Shown one piece after another: positions 43,350-54,455 of a DNA stretch of 64,000 nt; the first letter of the stretch is position 1, and each line of letters begins with the position of its first letter. The notes beneath the pieces were generated by a model. The model was not told the DNA's origin. It was given only the letters and a program-made list of their open reading frames with translations, and made no database searches. The position numbers and the translations under genes were made by a program. Source of the DNA: Pomphorhynchus laevis (lineage: Eukaryota; Acanthocephala; Palaeacanthocephala; Echinorhynchida; Pomphorhynchidae); NCBI GenBank assembly GCA_012934845.2, contig WNNJ02000108.1, positions 1 through 64,000 on the forward strand, read 5' to 3'.

Positions 43350-45780
43350 CGCAGCCTGAATTATACGTGATAATAGGAATAGACGTAATCCGGCATGTTG
43401 GTGGATTTATACTATTGTCTAACGGTATAGTTGAACGGCTAGAAAAAATTGTACGCCGACATGAAGAGAATGACGATGAGATCATTTATGCTTCTGCGAT
43501 GTAGTGATCAGCTCATTGCCTGCTAGCTCTACAACGATATAAGACGTCGATTTTGATAGTGCGTTAGATGACAAACGTGGACTGTCATATGGAAGTGGAC
43601 AGGACCGACACCTAAACTACGCAACCCCATCTCGCACTACGTGAGTGTATATGAATCAAATAAAAAGAAGCATATCGCTAGTAAATAATAAGTTGGATAG
43701 CTAATGGAATCTTACAGCGCTGGACAGAAAATGTGATTGAGGGTATCGTTTCACTAATGGTTGTAAATCAAGAGCTTAAGGGAAAGATTAGGTCGGTATT
43801 ATATTTTCGAGAATTAAACCAGTATGTCAGCTCTCATATTAACAACGATGCGAATGCCTGTGACGACACCATAAGAAAGTGGAGAAACGTTCAAGGATCA
43901 TTAAGTCGGTAGATCTCAGAATATCCTATCTTTCAATACATGCTTACAAAGAACTCTGGAAATATTAGTTAGTGCGATTTGAAGGAGTCACGTATGCGTT
44001 CATTGGACTTGGGCTCGGCCTATATTTTGCTTCTCGGATAATGACGAAAAATATTGGATAAGGTGTTGTGAATCAACCGGGAAGCACAAACGGCGAGTGA
44101 TTTTTATCTAGACGATATCCTAGTAAATCGAAGCATGATATCCACATACAGAGTGGTCGGGTATTAAAAAGATTATGTGTTAGAGACGAAGCATCCAGAA
44201 GAAATGCCTTTCGATTGAGTTCTAGGATAAGGATATATGAAGGTAAACATGGACCGAGAATGTTCTGCAGGCTCCGCACGGAGTCACAAGGAAATAGGAG
44301 ATGCTGAGGATGATGCAACGTGAACTATTTTCGATTTGTGGAAAGTTAGTCGGGCATTTTTCAGTAGAAGGATGGCTTAGATCTACATGTAGTTTTGCAA
44401 AGCGATTATTACAAGACAGCAGATGGTATTATTTAGTTGGGGGAGTTGAAGTAGGTACTATGAATAAAACAATATATCGACTCGAAACGGTCATTTAGTC
44501 AAGGAGATTTGGATAATAGATGATGTGAATAACGGAGTAGTTCGGTGTGATTCCAATAATTTAGCAATAAGTGTACGGCTGGACATTATTGGAAGCTGTA
44601 TAGAAGACCCAAGTTGGTTGCGCAAGAAGTCCAATACTTTATAAATTAACGTCGACGAGTTGGAAGTGGTGTCGAGAGGGATAAATATGGCTATTAAAGT
44701 GAATATGGAAAACGTCGAAATAAAAACTAATTCGCGGACAGTCGTGCACCTGGTTTCTGAAATCTTGGAGGGGTCAAAGAGAATTTCAAATAAGGGTTCC
44801 ACCGAAATTCTGATTAAGTCTAGGTTGTGTGTCATAAAGGATGTGATTGAAGAGTTAAATATAAATGTGATCGTGTCATATGTACGTTCAACCGACAATT
44901 TGGCGGATGTTTTGATCAGGATAGAATGGCTGGGTAACCTAAGAAGCACATGCGCTGTGATGATTCCAAGCTCAGACAAATGTAAACGTTTAAGGGAGTT
45001 TCATAATTTGAACAATTTTGGAGTTAAGCGTACTCTTAAATTAGCAAGACGAGTCAAGAATGTGAATATAAATAATGTCAAGGAGGTAGTAGAGATATGC
45101 CATCAGTGCAAATCGATTGACCGGCGCCTATATGTTATAAAACTGGTAAATTAAGCTTTGAGCAGTTTTGGGAAACTATGAGTGAATTATACCCACTACA
45201 GAGAGAAGCTGTTTCTTACAATAGAAGATTGTGGACATAGTCGTTTCAGTATATAATCAATTATAACTGAATCCGCTTTGGACGTTTGTAAAACTTTGAG
45301 GAAAGTATTTCTATCAAGAGGATTGCCCAAGGGACTGGTGCTAGATAATGACAAATAATTCCATTCAGCTAAATTCACTGTGATGTACAGACGGTTGGGT
45401 GTTGCGCTGAGGTACCGATCCTCGTACAGACGGTCCTGGAATGGAATCGTTGAAAGGAATCATCGCACAGTTCATGTAATCGCGGAAATGTAAGGGTGTG
45501 ATATACCTGAAGCAGTGTTCTGGTCAACATTGTATCAGTTACAAGGAGAGATTACTATCCAGCAAAGCTAGTGTTTAAATACTATTGGCAACATCCTAAA
45601 AATAGTTCTGCTAACATCGGCGGGATCGAATCCAAATACCAGATAAGAGAAACTGTTTGGGTAAAGCGCCTACCAGCTAGGCATGCGCCAAGATGGTTGA
45701 AGGGTACGTTACTGGATTCATATCAGAGCATACATACGTATTAGATGTAATTTCCATCACGTCTTAGACTCATGAGATGC
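43350..45780 (+). mobile_element. LTR retroelement fossil 2 (Ty3/gypsy-like pol)
   Basis: In order on the plus strand: a protease-like end (about 43355-43500), RT remains (about 43780-44480), an RNase H part (44660-44930), an integrase zinc-binding part (about 44980-45120) and an integrase C-terminal part (about 45560-45740). The order protease-RT-RNase H-integrase is that of Ty3/gypsy. No matching LTR is seen at the right end. Heavily broken; related to but distinct from fossil 1. Confidence 0.65.
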
Positions 45781-46834
45781 TTGGGAGCAAATAGAAAAGA
45801 GGTTCATGTGGATGCTGGTGCTGGAGGGAATGTCCAGGTGAGGGATCCTAATGAGTGTGATACCGATGAATACGATAGTGAAGATGACGATGACGAGGTG
45901 GACGGTGACAAAAACGATAAAGATAACGAAAGTGATGCTTATGACGATAATGATGGAAACAGATAACGACAACGATTACGATTGTGATAGGGATCAACGA
46001 GAAACAACGAGAAGGCTTCAGATACGTCTCAGTCAACGACTGAAATATTTGGAATTCTATGATTACGTGGAAACATCACTATATCAGAAAGAAATGTGTT
46101 GATCAAAAACAATTGATGATTTCGTGATGGATTAACTGGATTATTCCGTGTCAGATATACGTGTAATGGACCATATGTAGTGTGGTCCATTACATATATA
46201 TGTAGTGTGCTTTGGTTTTTTTCGAATTAAGTAACTTTTCTGGTTTTACGTTACAGCAACACTTTAGTATACCTAATCCTTTATATCAAAAAGTATGCAT
46301 TTTTATATACATCATTTAATGTTTTTATCACTTTATCGTATACATAATACTTATATTCTAGCAAGTTATTTCTCTTCTGTTTTCTGATATTCTCCAGAAT
46401 TATGCTCTGCAAGCATTTACCAACGCGAGACCTTGCGATTGAGACACCCTGGGGGTCTTACACTTACCTGAGTTTTGTTAATTGAGGCTCGCTATTGTCG
46501 TAATCTCACCATAAGGTACTTAAGAAATCTTGGTTTTGCTGAGGGGGATACCCTCTGAGAAAAAACTAGTCCCTAAATGACCCTATTCCTAGAACTATAG
46601 GTGCTCTAGTCCCTAGTAGTATAGGTGTTCTAGTCGCTAGACCACTATAGGCGCACGTGGACTTTTTAGATGACAGATGTTGAACTCATTTCAGAGGTCT
46701 TGCTCTCTTCAAGACACTCTTGAATCTAGTCAATTCGTCGCAGTGATGCCATGAAAGACGACTATTTGTATTTTGAATGGATTAAGAATGAGGTTAAAAT
46801 GGGTAATTTTTAACTAAAAACAAATAAAAGATGC
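45781..46834. other. post-pol text, acidic low-complexity run, unassigned
   Basis: 45840-45970 is a GA-rich run (repeating 'gatgacgatgacgag'-like text). 46105-46170 repeats 38195-38270. 46560-46650 has short 'ctagtccctag' / 'actataggtg' repeats. No gene. Confidence 0.4.
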
Positions 46835-47440
46835 TCATTGTCCCAAAAATTGATAAAAAACAGCTGAATAATCAAAATTTAAATTGTGATTTTCCAGCAG
46901 ATTTTTCAAAAACTGTTTAAGTTTAGAAACAAAATCCTTACACATGCGTACTGAGACCAGTGCGGTGTGGATGTGGCTAAATACAGGACAGGAGAAAGAG
47001 GGGAGCTTTGACCAGTAATTGTGAAAAAATCGCGTATCATGGTCGTTTTTATAATGAAAGCACTTTGTATACATCAGTATTTTCACTCTGTTAACAATTC
47101 TTTCAGGCAAACCTCGAGACATGAGATACTCTTATCTCTTATCGACATTTACTGTCACTTCTTGGGCAGTTTCGTTGTGACAAAGACTTCGCAGCTCCTC
47201 GATGACATTAATATCATCTTGCTCCAGTACCTGCAAGATGATTACCGTATTTAAAGCTAATGTACACATTTCGGGCGTTGCTAAGATGACCTTAAGAAGG
47301 CGTAAACCGTTATCTGATCTTAGTTTCACCAGTTTATAAAGGTAGAGAACTCTGAATTGCTGCAGCGCACTAGGGTAAGATGTGTGTGATAGCTCAGAGA
47401 AGAAGGATTGTACAGCTTTGACGTCATGTTAGCTATGATT
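46835..47440 (-). pseudogene. possible host-gene exon or processed pseudogene
   Basis: One minus frame is open from about 47440 to 46835 apart from a single TAA at about 47134. It reads SFFSELSHTSYPSALQQFRV, KLRSDNGLRLLKVILATPEM, QVLEQDDINVIEELRSLC, stop, then EYLMSRGLPERIVNRVKILM and onward. Leucine spacing suggests an all-helical (HEAT/ARM-like) fold. There is no retroelement motif, and codon composition is balanced. Family not recognised. Confidence 0.35.
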
Positions 47441-48005
47441 AGACACTATGATCTATCATAAGTCCGGCGAATAGGGGCATTAATGAGTTATTTAGGGAGA
47501 CTGAATTCGAGTAAGAATTTGTAGATTTAAGTCGCAAGTCAGTTGATTGTAAAGATTTCTGAGGTCCACTACATGATGTTACAGAGACAAACGAATCTGT
47601 GAAATCACGTGTTTTCTCTTCGTAGTTCAGAGTGTTCATGTTTAGATCTACACATTTTTCAGGTGAAGTTTGAAAAGTTTGATCAAATGCTGGTGGGGGC
47701 TGTAGTGAATTGCAGTGGGAGATCCTTTTCTGACGCTGTGCAACAACATGAAGAGCTGGCGCCGACTCTTCGCTTTTCTCCTCGACATGTTTAGTTATAT
47801 CCAATCGTGCGTCGTTACACACGCAATAACCACAACTGAAATGTTTACTTTCATATCTCGCAATGCCATTTTTACTTTTAAAAGTGTCCAAACATCGAAT
47901 CCCTGCTTGTCGCATCCAACTTCCAACTGAACGTAGCCATCGTCTGTCTGTTTTTGGCGAGTTTTCACCGATTTCATTGTTTGTCTGTAAGTTGTTAGTT
48001 ATCAA
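47439..48005 (-). pseudogene. CR1-type ORF1 relic
   Basis: Two overlapping minus frames give DDGYVQLEVGCDKQGFDVWT then LLKVKMALRD, and ESKHFSCGYC. The same pattern (DGY..FEVG...DVWTLVRVK...KHFTCGFC) opens the ORF1 at 48697 and a third version opens the ORF1 at 59575. So this is a third related LINE ORF1, with a frameshift near 47870 and no ORF2 beside it. Confidence 0.65.
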
Positions 48006-48342
48006 GAATGTTTATGCCAATTCTTCCAATTCTGCCTTTTACCTCTTTAACTATTCGTAAACTCTTTTACTCGTGTCTTTTTGCATCATCGTCACTTCAT
48101 ACATATATCCCATCATCTTTCCATCCTATATTGACCCACCCTTAGCCTTTATGTTGAATTTCGTTTGCGTTTGGTTACTTTTCGTCTTCTATTTTGTCAC
48201 TCACCATCCTAATTACATCTCAATTATTATAATTATTCGCGCTCTGCCTCCTTGGCTCCGCAATAAATAATTCGTTATTTCTCCACGTCCTTCTGCGATC
48301 AACCAACCACGGTTCCCGCAAATGTAAGTAGGATGGTGAGTG

Positions 48343-48407
48343 TAAGTAGTTAATGATACCCATTAACTACAATGTAAGTAGTTAATGATACCCATTAACT
48401 ACTTACA
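48343..48407. repeat. palindromic repeat before the LINE
   Basis: 48371-48407 is a perfect hairpin (ATGTAAGTAGTTAAT, 7-nt loop, 15-bp stem). A copy of its left half and loop (48343-48371) precedes it in tandem. Confidence 0.85.
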
Positions 48408-48410
48408 TTC

Positions 48411-48650
48411 CAGATTATTCCTGTCAGTTCCAGATTATTCCTGTCAGTTCCAGATTATTCCTGTCAGTTCCAGATTATTCCTGTCAGTTCCAGATTATTC
48501 CTGTCAGTTCCAGATTATTCCTGTCAGTTCCAGATTATTCCTGTCAGTTCCAGATTATTCCTGTCAGTTCCAGATTATTCCTGTCAGTTCCAGATTATTC
48601 CTGTCAGTTCCAGATTATTCCTGTCAGTTCCAGATTATTCCTGTCAGTTC
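48411..48650 (+). repeat. 12 perfect copies of a 20-mer, LINE 5' end
   Basis: cagattattcctgtcagttc repeated 12 times without a change, then CGCTCGCTACGCTCGCGG. It lies directly before the LINE ORF1. Tandem 5' units act as promoters in several LINEs; here that is inferred from position. No spacers, so not CRISPR. Confidence 0.95.
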
Positions 48651-48696
48651 CGCTCGCTACGCTCGCGGATTGAGCTCAATCTATCGATAAAAGGTT

Positions 48697-50021
48697 ATGC
48701 CTAAAAAAGCGCGATCTCAGATCCCTGTTCCTGATCAACAATCTTCCACATCTAAATGCAATGATGGTTATACCAGCTTTGAAGTTGGACGCGATTCCAA
48801 AGATTGCGATGTATGGACACTTGTTCGTGTTAAAATATCCGACCACTCAGTGTATAAACTTAAACATTTCACTTGCGGTTTTTGTACATCAGTACGACTA
48901 CTACAGTTATCCTGCTCATCTACTCCTGTATCACACACTACCACTCAGACCAATGCTGTTTTAGATGTTTCCCTCGCATCAACACCTGACTTCGCATCAT
49001 ATAATCCCATTATTGAACCTACTCTCTCACACACTCCTCGTTCAACTACGTACCAAACTTCCATTAATCTTTCTCATTCTAACAATGCTAACGGCAAAGC
49101 TTTTCATATCGTACCTCCTCTTTCCTATTCCTCCCCCAATCTAAATAAATCTCAAACTTCTTTATTCTCCTCACGAACTCCTTACTCGACCCCCCTGTAT
49201 CACCTCTCAATAATTTACACCCTTCCATCAAAATCATTTCCAGTAACATTTCCGATCAACTAATTCAACACTCCATTCCTGTCACTCATGCCCCAACCTA
49301 TTTTAATTCTCCTTACTCTACCTCCCACGTAACACTTCCCAATAAGTTACATCCTTCATTTAAAATCATATCCAGTCACATCTCTGATCAACCGATTCAA
49401 CACCCCGCTCCTGTCACACTTGCTCCAACCAATATTAATTCTTTATCAAGCACCCCTGTCATTTCCACTTCTATCTGCTCATCTACCTCGACTCCAACCA
49501 GCTCTGTCCGTCCACCACTTCCACGAAATCGTTTTCCTTCGCGCGATCGCTGTATAATCATATCAAACTTAAAGCTTTCCGAATCTGCTTCTCCACAATC
49601 TCGCCTCGATGATGATGTATCTGCTTTCAGGTCTATCCTAGCAACCATTCTTCCTGATGATAACCCATCACTCTTCAATAATATCGCTCCTGTATCCTTT
49701 ATTCGTTTAAACAAATCCACTAAATCAAATCATCTCAGTCCTCCACTCTTAAAAATCGTTTTCCGACATAGTTCACATGCCTCTTCGGTACTCTCCCAAC
49801 GTTTTAAACTTCTTACCACTTCATCTACTTGCCGTATCTTTCCTGACCGCTCCCCTTCTGATATTGCCCAGCTCAATTTAGCTCGCATTGAAAAACATCG
49901 ACGTGAAACAAACGGCGAGTCATCCTTATCTATACGTAAAATCAACGGAAATTTTCACGTTCTTCACACAAGGCCAAAAATTCGATGGCGTCCCATCTCT
50001 CCCCCTTGTCTTCTTCGCTAG
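48697..50021 (+). pseudogene. LINE ORF1, RRM-like, one frameshift
   Basis: Starts MPKKARSQIPVPDQQ. Residues 25-67 carry DGYTSFEVGRDSKDCDVWTL and KHFTCGFC, shared with two other ORF1s here. A Ser/Thr/Pro-rich linker follows. The frame shifts at a C-run near 49190; the following frame has a tandem pair of about 43 aa (LHPSIKIISSNISDQ / LHPSFKIISSHISDQ) and an RNA-binding-like C-terminal part (RCIIISNLKLSES, LLKIVFRHSSHASS, KINGNFHVLHTRPKIRW). It ends at the TAG at 50019-50021, overlapping ORF2 by 37 bp. ORF1 proteins coat LINE RNA. Whether the shift is mutation or an assembly slip in the C-run cannot be told. Confidence 0.75.
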
Positions 50022-52894
50022 TCGATCTCGCTCCTAAGCATACTTTTCGTCTTAGTCTATTCAATACTCGCTCCATTCTTCATAAAGCTGATATGCTTCT
50101 CGATATCTTCGATCAATTATCTATCGATATTCTCTGCATTACCGAATCCTGGCACACTGACTCCAACGATCTTGCTATTCGTCGTCTATGTCGCTCTGGT
50201 TGTTCTCTAGTTGAATCAGCTCGTCAAATTACATCTCATACATCTACTGCGTCTAACCATGGCGGTATTGTTGCCATTGCTCGTCACCCAATGTCTTTAC
50301 GTAAAATCAACGTTAACATCCGTTACACCTCGTTCGAATTACTCATATGCAGATTATCAACGCCTTTCCCTCTGGAACTTGTGATTGTATACCGTCCAGG
50401 TTCAGTTGCCCCATCACGTATCTTCTTTAACGACCTTGCAGATCTAATGTCTCACTGTTCATTGTCTTATACTCCTTCTTTTGTTCTCGGTGACTTTAAC
50501 ATTCGTCTTGATCGCCCGTCTGACTCTGACTCTATCACTTTAACTAATCTTTTTTCTGATTTTAACTATAAATTACTTTCAACAAGCCCAACTCATATTC
50601 TCGGCGGTGCTCTCGACATCATTGCTGTTCCTAACTGCTTCAATGACTATACCTCCTTGTCAATTACTGATCCTGGTTTGTCCGATCATTTCCTTGTCAC
50701 TCTTACTCTTACTCGTCCCCATCCTCCTTCTCCGCCTTTACCATTATCTACACCAAGTCGACCCTGGAAGCTTCTCGATATCCCTATTCTCTGCACAGCC
50801 TTACTCAATTCTTCACTCTTTTCACTTCCTCTTAACTATCTCTCTCCCGATGATCTCTGCATTCTGTTTGATTCTGAACTTACGTCGATCCTCAATAACC
50901 TTCTACCTAGTCGACTTCGACGTTCCCAGCGCTTGCGCCATGCTCCCTGGTTCGATTCTGACTGTAGTCTTTCTAAGCGTCGACTCCGTCACTCTTTTCG
51001 TATGTATAAACGCTTTCTTAAACGTTCACCCAACTCACTCCCTCCAAATCTTCGTGATTCCTACTTTTCTCAACGCCGTTCACATCTCATTCTTATACGT
51101 ACTAAACGTACTCTCTTTTGGCGAAATCAACTCGAGTCATCTTCCAACTCGAAATCTCATTGGAAAATCTTAAACTCAATTCTTTCACGATCATCTACCC
51201 CTTGTAATATAAATCCTGATGAATTTTCTTCTTATCTACAAACTAAGCTATCTAATTTACTTTCCCTACTACCCATAGCCCCCTTGTACCCACTCTTATC
51301 TTTAAATACTTCCCTCCCAGAACTATTCCACCTTCTTCCCGTTTCGTCTGATGAAGTTTCTTCGGTTCTGCTGTCATTACCTAATAAAACCTCTCCTTCT
51401 GACCCAATTCCCACTCACTTACTTAAAAATATCTGCACTTTTATCTTACCCTTCCTAACCACATTGTTCAACTCGTCCATCCGTAGCTGTACATTTCCTT
51501 CCATCTGGAAATGCGCCACTGTTCGTCCTATCATCAAAAAGCAATCTCTCGACTCTTCACTACCATCTTCGTACCGTCCAATCTCACTTCTCCCAACCCT
51601 CTCTAAACTCCTTGAGCGTCTCGTTCTTAAGCAAGTTAATACATATCTCTATTCCTCTAACTTATTTCCTCCCTTCCAAGCCGCTTTTCGCTCTAATTAC
51701 TCTACCGAAATTGCATGTCTTAAAGTTTATAACGACTTACTCATATCGCGCGATCATAAATTATGTAGTGTCATAGTTTCTCTTGATCTATCGTCTGCTT
51801 TTGACATCGTCGATCACTCGATTCTTCTCCATCGCCTTCGTCATGATTATGGCTTCTCTTTACCCACTGTATCATGGTTTTCTTCATATCTATCAAACCG
51901 TACATTTCGCGTATATTCTAACTCTTCTCTCTCCCATCCTTCGTCCATTCCGTCCGGTGTTCCGCAAGGCTCCGTATTAGGCCCTATACTTTTCTCTCTT
52001 CTTCTTGGTGATTTGTCTTCGATTTCTCATAAATTTAACTTCCATGTTATGCAATATGCTGATGACATTCTCATCTATGCTCACGCACCTGTTTATCGTA
52101 TTTGTGATCTTAGTGTTTCTGTTTCCAGCTGTCTTGTCTCAATTTCCAACCATTTTTCTTCCCTTCGCCTTTCTCTAAATCCTGATAAATCTAAAATTAT
52201 GTGGATCCTACCTCGACGCCTCGGCTTCGAACCTCCCTCCGTATCATTAAATTCTAAAATTCTTCCTATCGTTGATAATCTCGTTTTCCTAGGCTTCCAT
52301 TTTGACAACCGACTTTCACTTAAACCTTTCGTTAGAGATAAAGTACGCTCATCTACCTTGATACTCCGCAACCTCCGTCAAGTTCGTAGATTGATCGATT
52401 TCCCTTCTTGTATGACTCTCATATCATCTCTCCTTTTTTCTAGACTCGATTATTGTCTTAGTCTATTTTCCAACTCACCTAAATCCACTCTTCTTCCCCT
52501 ACAACGCATCGTCAACGCAGCTGTCCGAATTCTCCTCCGTCTTCGTCGTTTTGATCAAACATCCTACCATCTTGCTTCTCTCGATTTGCCTACAATTTAT
52601 TGTCGTGTTCAAATTCGTCTTCTTATCGTTGCTTTCCGCCTTGTAACTTTTCATACCCCTTCATTTCTCAACCTTCCTTTTCTTGATAATTCTCGTCCTG
52701 TTTACTGTTCCTTGCGTTCCTGTAATTCCCTTCTTTTACATGTCCCAAACTACTCTACCTCCTTTGGACTCCGCTCCTTCCTGGTGGCTGCTCCTCTATC
52801 GTGGAATCATCTGCCCATTCATATACGCCAATCAATTTCCCTGCAGTGCTTCAAACGACAAATCCGATCCCATCTGAACAATTTAACTGCTTGA
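49985..52894 (+). CDS. LINE ORF2: AP endonuclease and reverse transcriptase
   Basis: An intact 969-aa protein. Residues 20-240 are the AP-type endonuclease: SLFNTRS (27-30), CITESW with catalytic Glu (54), VYRPGS, LGDFNIRLD (169-172) and LSDHF (233-235). The RT starts near 455: SSYRPISLLPTLSKLLERLV, IVSLDLSSAFDIVDH (motif A), GVPQGSVLGPILF, and MQYADDILIY with YADD at 691-694. The thumb and a long C-terminal part follow. The enzyme nicks target DNA and copies the element RNA there. RT motifs fit the L2/CR1 group. No stop or frameshift. The ATG lies inside the ORF1 end. Confidence 0.93.
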   Translation: MASHLSPLSSSLVDLAPKHTFRLSLFNTRSILHKADMLLDIFDQLSIDILCITESWHTDSNDLAIRRLCRSGCSLVESARQITSHTSTASNHGGIVAIARHPMSLRKINVNIRYTSFELLICRLSTPFPLELVIVYRPGSVAPSRIFFNDLADLMSHCSLSYTPSFVLGDFNIRLDRPSDSDSITLTNLFSDFNYKLLSTSPTHILGGALDIIAVPNCFNDYTSLSITDPGLSDHFLVTLTLTRPHPPSPPLPLSTPSRPWKLLDIPILCTALLNSSLFSLPLNYLSPDDLCILFDSELTSILNNLLPSRLRRSQRLRHAPWFDSDCSLSKRRLRHSFRMYKRFLKRSPNSLPPNLRDSYFSQRRSHLILIRTKRTLFWRNQLESSSNSKSHWKILNSILSRSSTPCNINPDEFSSYLQTKLSNLLSLLPIAPLYPLLSLNTSLPELFHLLPVSSDEVSSVLLSLPNKTSPSDPIPTHLLKNICTFILPFLTTLFNSSIRSCTFPSIWKCATVRPIIKKQSLDSSLPSSYRPISLLPTLSKLLERLVLKQVNTYLYSSNLFPPFQAAFRSNYSTEIACLKVYNDLLISRDHKLCSVIVSLDLSSAFDIVDHSILLHRLRHDYGFSLPTVSWFSSYLSNRTFRVYSNSSLSHPSSIPSGVPQGSVLGPILFSLLLGDLSSISHKFNFHVMQYADDILIYAHAPVYRICDLSVSVSSCLVSISNHFSSLRLSLNPDKSKIMWILPRRLGFEPPSVSLNSKILPIVDNLVFLGFHFDNRLSLKPFVRDKVRSSTLILRNLRQVRRLIDFPSCMTLISSLLFSRLDYCLSLFSNSPKSTLLPLQRIVNAAVRILLRLRRFDQTSYHLASLDLPTIYCRVQIRLLIVAFRLVTFHTPSFLNLPFLDNSRPVYCSLRSCNSLLLHVPNYSTSFGLRSFLVAAPLSWNHLPIHIRQSISLQCFKRQIRSHLNNLTA

Positions 52895-52923
52895 CTTTCT
52901 CATTTTTGTTTGTGGACTTGTAA

Positions 52924-52940
52924 GCGTACAGCTTGTACGC
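52924..52940 (+). other. LINE 3' stem-loop
   Basis: GCGTAC-AGCTT-GTACGC just before 'atttgccac.ttaaataaat'. In the copy at 53538-53554 it is GCGTGC-AGCTG-GCACGC, and on the minus strand at 20206-20191 GCGTGC-GCCG-GCACGC. One pair changes on both sides. Likely the RT recognition site. Confidence 0.75.
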
Positions 52941-52975
52941 ATTTGCCACATTAAATAAATTTGTATTATTATTAA

Positions 52976-53235
52976 CAAATTCATTTCACATTTAATTTTG
53001 TTTTCACATTTTTTAATTCTTTTAGTGTGCTTGTAAGCGCGCATTTGCCACTGGAAATAAATATCTATCTATATACGTTATTTTACGTTATATTATACCT
53101 TATATTATTATATTATAATGTAATGTAATATTACATCTATTATATATTTTTAACTACTCTAGGAAATATGTATATAACATTATATTAGCATATATTATAT
53201 TACATCTTTTAATATTATATAATACTCTTCTCTTC
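52976..53235. other. AT-rich spacer with an extra LINE tail
   Basis: 53025-53070 is another tail ('gtgcttgtaagcgcgcatttgccactggaaataaat') without the loop. The rest is A/T-only text. Confidence 0.5.
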
Positions 53236-53585
53236 TCGTTGCTTTCCGCCTTGTAACTTTTCATACCCCTTCATTTATCAACCTTTTTTTCTTGATAATT
53301 CTCGTCCTGTTTACTGTTCCTTGCGTTCGTGTAATTCCCTTCTTTTACATGTCCCAAACTACTATACCTCCTTTGGACTCCGCTCCTTCCTGGTGGCTGC
53401 TCCTCTATCGTAGAATTATCTGCCCACTCATTGACGCCAATCAACATCAATGCCGTGTTTCAAACGCCAAATCCGATCCCATTTAAACAATTTATCTGCT
53501 TGACTTTTTCGTTTTTTTTTTGTTAGTGGACTTGTAAGCGTGCAGCTGGCACGCATTTGTCACGTTAAATAAATTTGTATTATTA
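53236..53585 (+). mobile_element. 5'-truncated copy of the same LINE
   Basis: From 'ctcgttgctttccgccttgt' to 'aaataaatttgtattatt' it repeats 52625-52970 with few changes; the copied ORF2 end is frameshifted. Contains the stem-loop with the compensatory pair. Confidence 0.92.
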
Positions 53586-53870
53586 AATGGAGTCTTAGTA
53601 CAGGAGTATCCCTTAACTTGGGAAAGTTCAAGAGTATGAGATTGGGTCGTGTATGCAAAAGTTACTATAACTACGTAATAGGTGCAAATGAACTCGAGGT
53701 AGTTACATTTCACCGTGATCTTGGGATTCTGATTGATTCATCGTTAAAGACACGACGTCATTATGATGTTCAGCTATGCAAGGCTAGAAAAAAGATGCAC
53801 ACTATCAAAAAATGCTTTCTAAGGATAACTCCATCTTCGCTCAGTGTTGCTTAATTCGTTAGTGCGACCT
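53586..53870 (+). pseudogene. CR1-type RT C-terminal fragment
   Basis: In one plus frame: STGVSLNLGKFKSMRLGRVC, YNYVIGANELEVVTFHRDLG, ILIDSSLKTRRHYDVQLCKA. This is the post-YADD 'W....N..KC..M..G' and 'V....DLGI.ID' region of CR1-like RTs; compare CACMRLQSRS...VVTRLSDLGIVV in the CR1 at 56 kb. A short truncated piece. It ends near 'gagtattgctctccatcatg'. Confidence 0.65.
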
Positions 53871-54352
53871 ATACGTGAGTATTGCTCTCCATCATGTTTT
53901 TCACGTACCCGAATATATGAGTATATTAATACTCATATATAACATATCTTTTAAGTATTCTAGTAAATATATTATTTTGCGATTATATATAACACACTCA
54001 ATTTACGCTAAAAACATTTCTTTGTGATTTCCTAGTATAAAGAATATTTGCTATAAGATCAAATTTAAAATATAGTGACACAATTGGCATTCTTCCCGTA
54101 TCTACGGCTTGCGACGTGTATTAATTGCCTTGAGTTATATATATAGAAAATACCGCAATATTAGCTTCTCGATTATGATGTAAGCCAAACACATTACCCC
54201 AACCCTACACGCGATCATGGAAGCAGTGATTTTCGGTTTCTATTTTGTTGAGGTTAAATTTTTACAAAACAACTGAGAACCACTTCAACTTCTCCGTCTG
54301 ATTATTATCTTGAGGTATAAAATTTAATCATTTAGCAAAGCGTTACTCAGCA
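53871..54352. other. unassigned AT-rich stretch
   Basis: No gene recognised. Confidence 0.35.
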
Positions 54353-54455
54353 ACTAAAGTTTATGGCTCTTGTGATATCCACGAAGCTATAACGACGTAA
54401 TTCGGATGATCAGGATGTCATTGTCATCGTATATGTAATAGCAGTTGCTGCAACC
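54353..54455 (+). repeat. 103-bp repeat, uninterrupted copy
   Basis: 'gatatccacgaagctataac' then 'gacgtaattcggatgatcag' up to 'gttgctgcaacc'. The second, inverted copy (59905-59865 plus 55372-55306) is split by the CR1 element. Confidence 0.9.

Larger units (their letters stand above)
48411..52975 (+). mobile_element. near-complete L2/CR1-group LINE
   Basis: 5' tandem repeat, ORF1 (48697-50021, one frameshift), intact ORF2 (49985-52894), short 3' UTR with a stem-loop (52924-52940) and an AATAAA-like (att)n tail near 52950-52975. Length and ORF2 integrity suggest a young copy. 5'-truncated relatives lie at 53236-53585 and 20168-20690. Confidence 0.9.

Noticed and set aside
45757-46036. Asp/Glu-rich or His/Ile-rich small proteins
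   Set aside because: Frames on both strands are open only because of the GA-rich low-complexity run after the LTR fossil.
48411-48650. CRISPR array
   Set aside because: Perfect head-to-tail 20-mers without spacers, in a eukaryotic LINE 5' end.
48385-48690. 101-aa repetitive protein over the 20-mer array
   Set aside because: The frame is open only because the repeat unit lacks stops; it is the LINE leader.
51232-52371. minus-strand ORFs inside the LINE ORF2
   Set aside because: Shadows of the C/T-rich coding strand without motifs.
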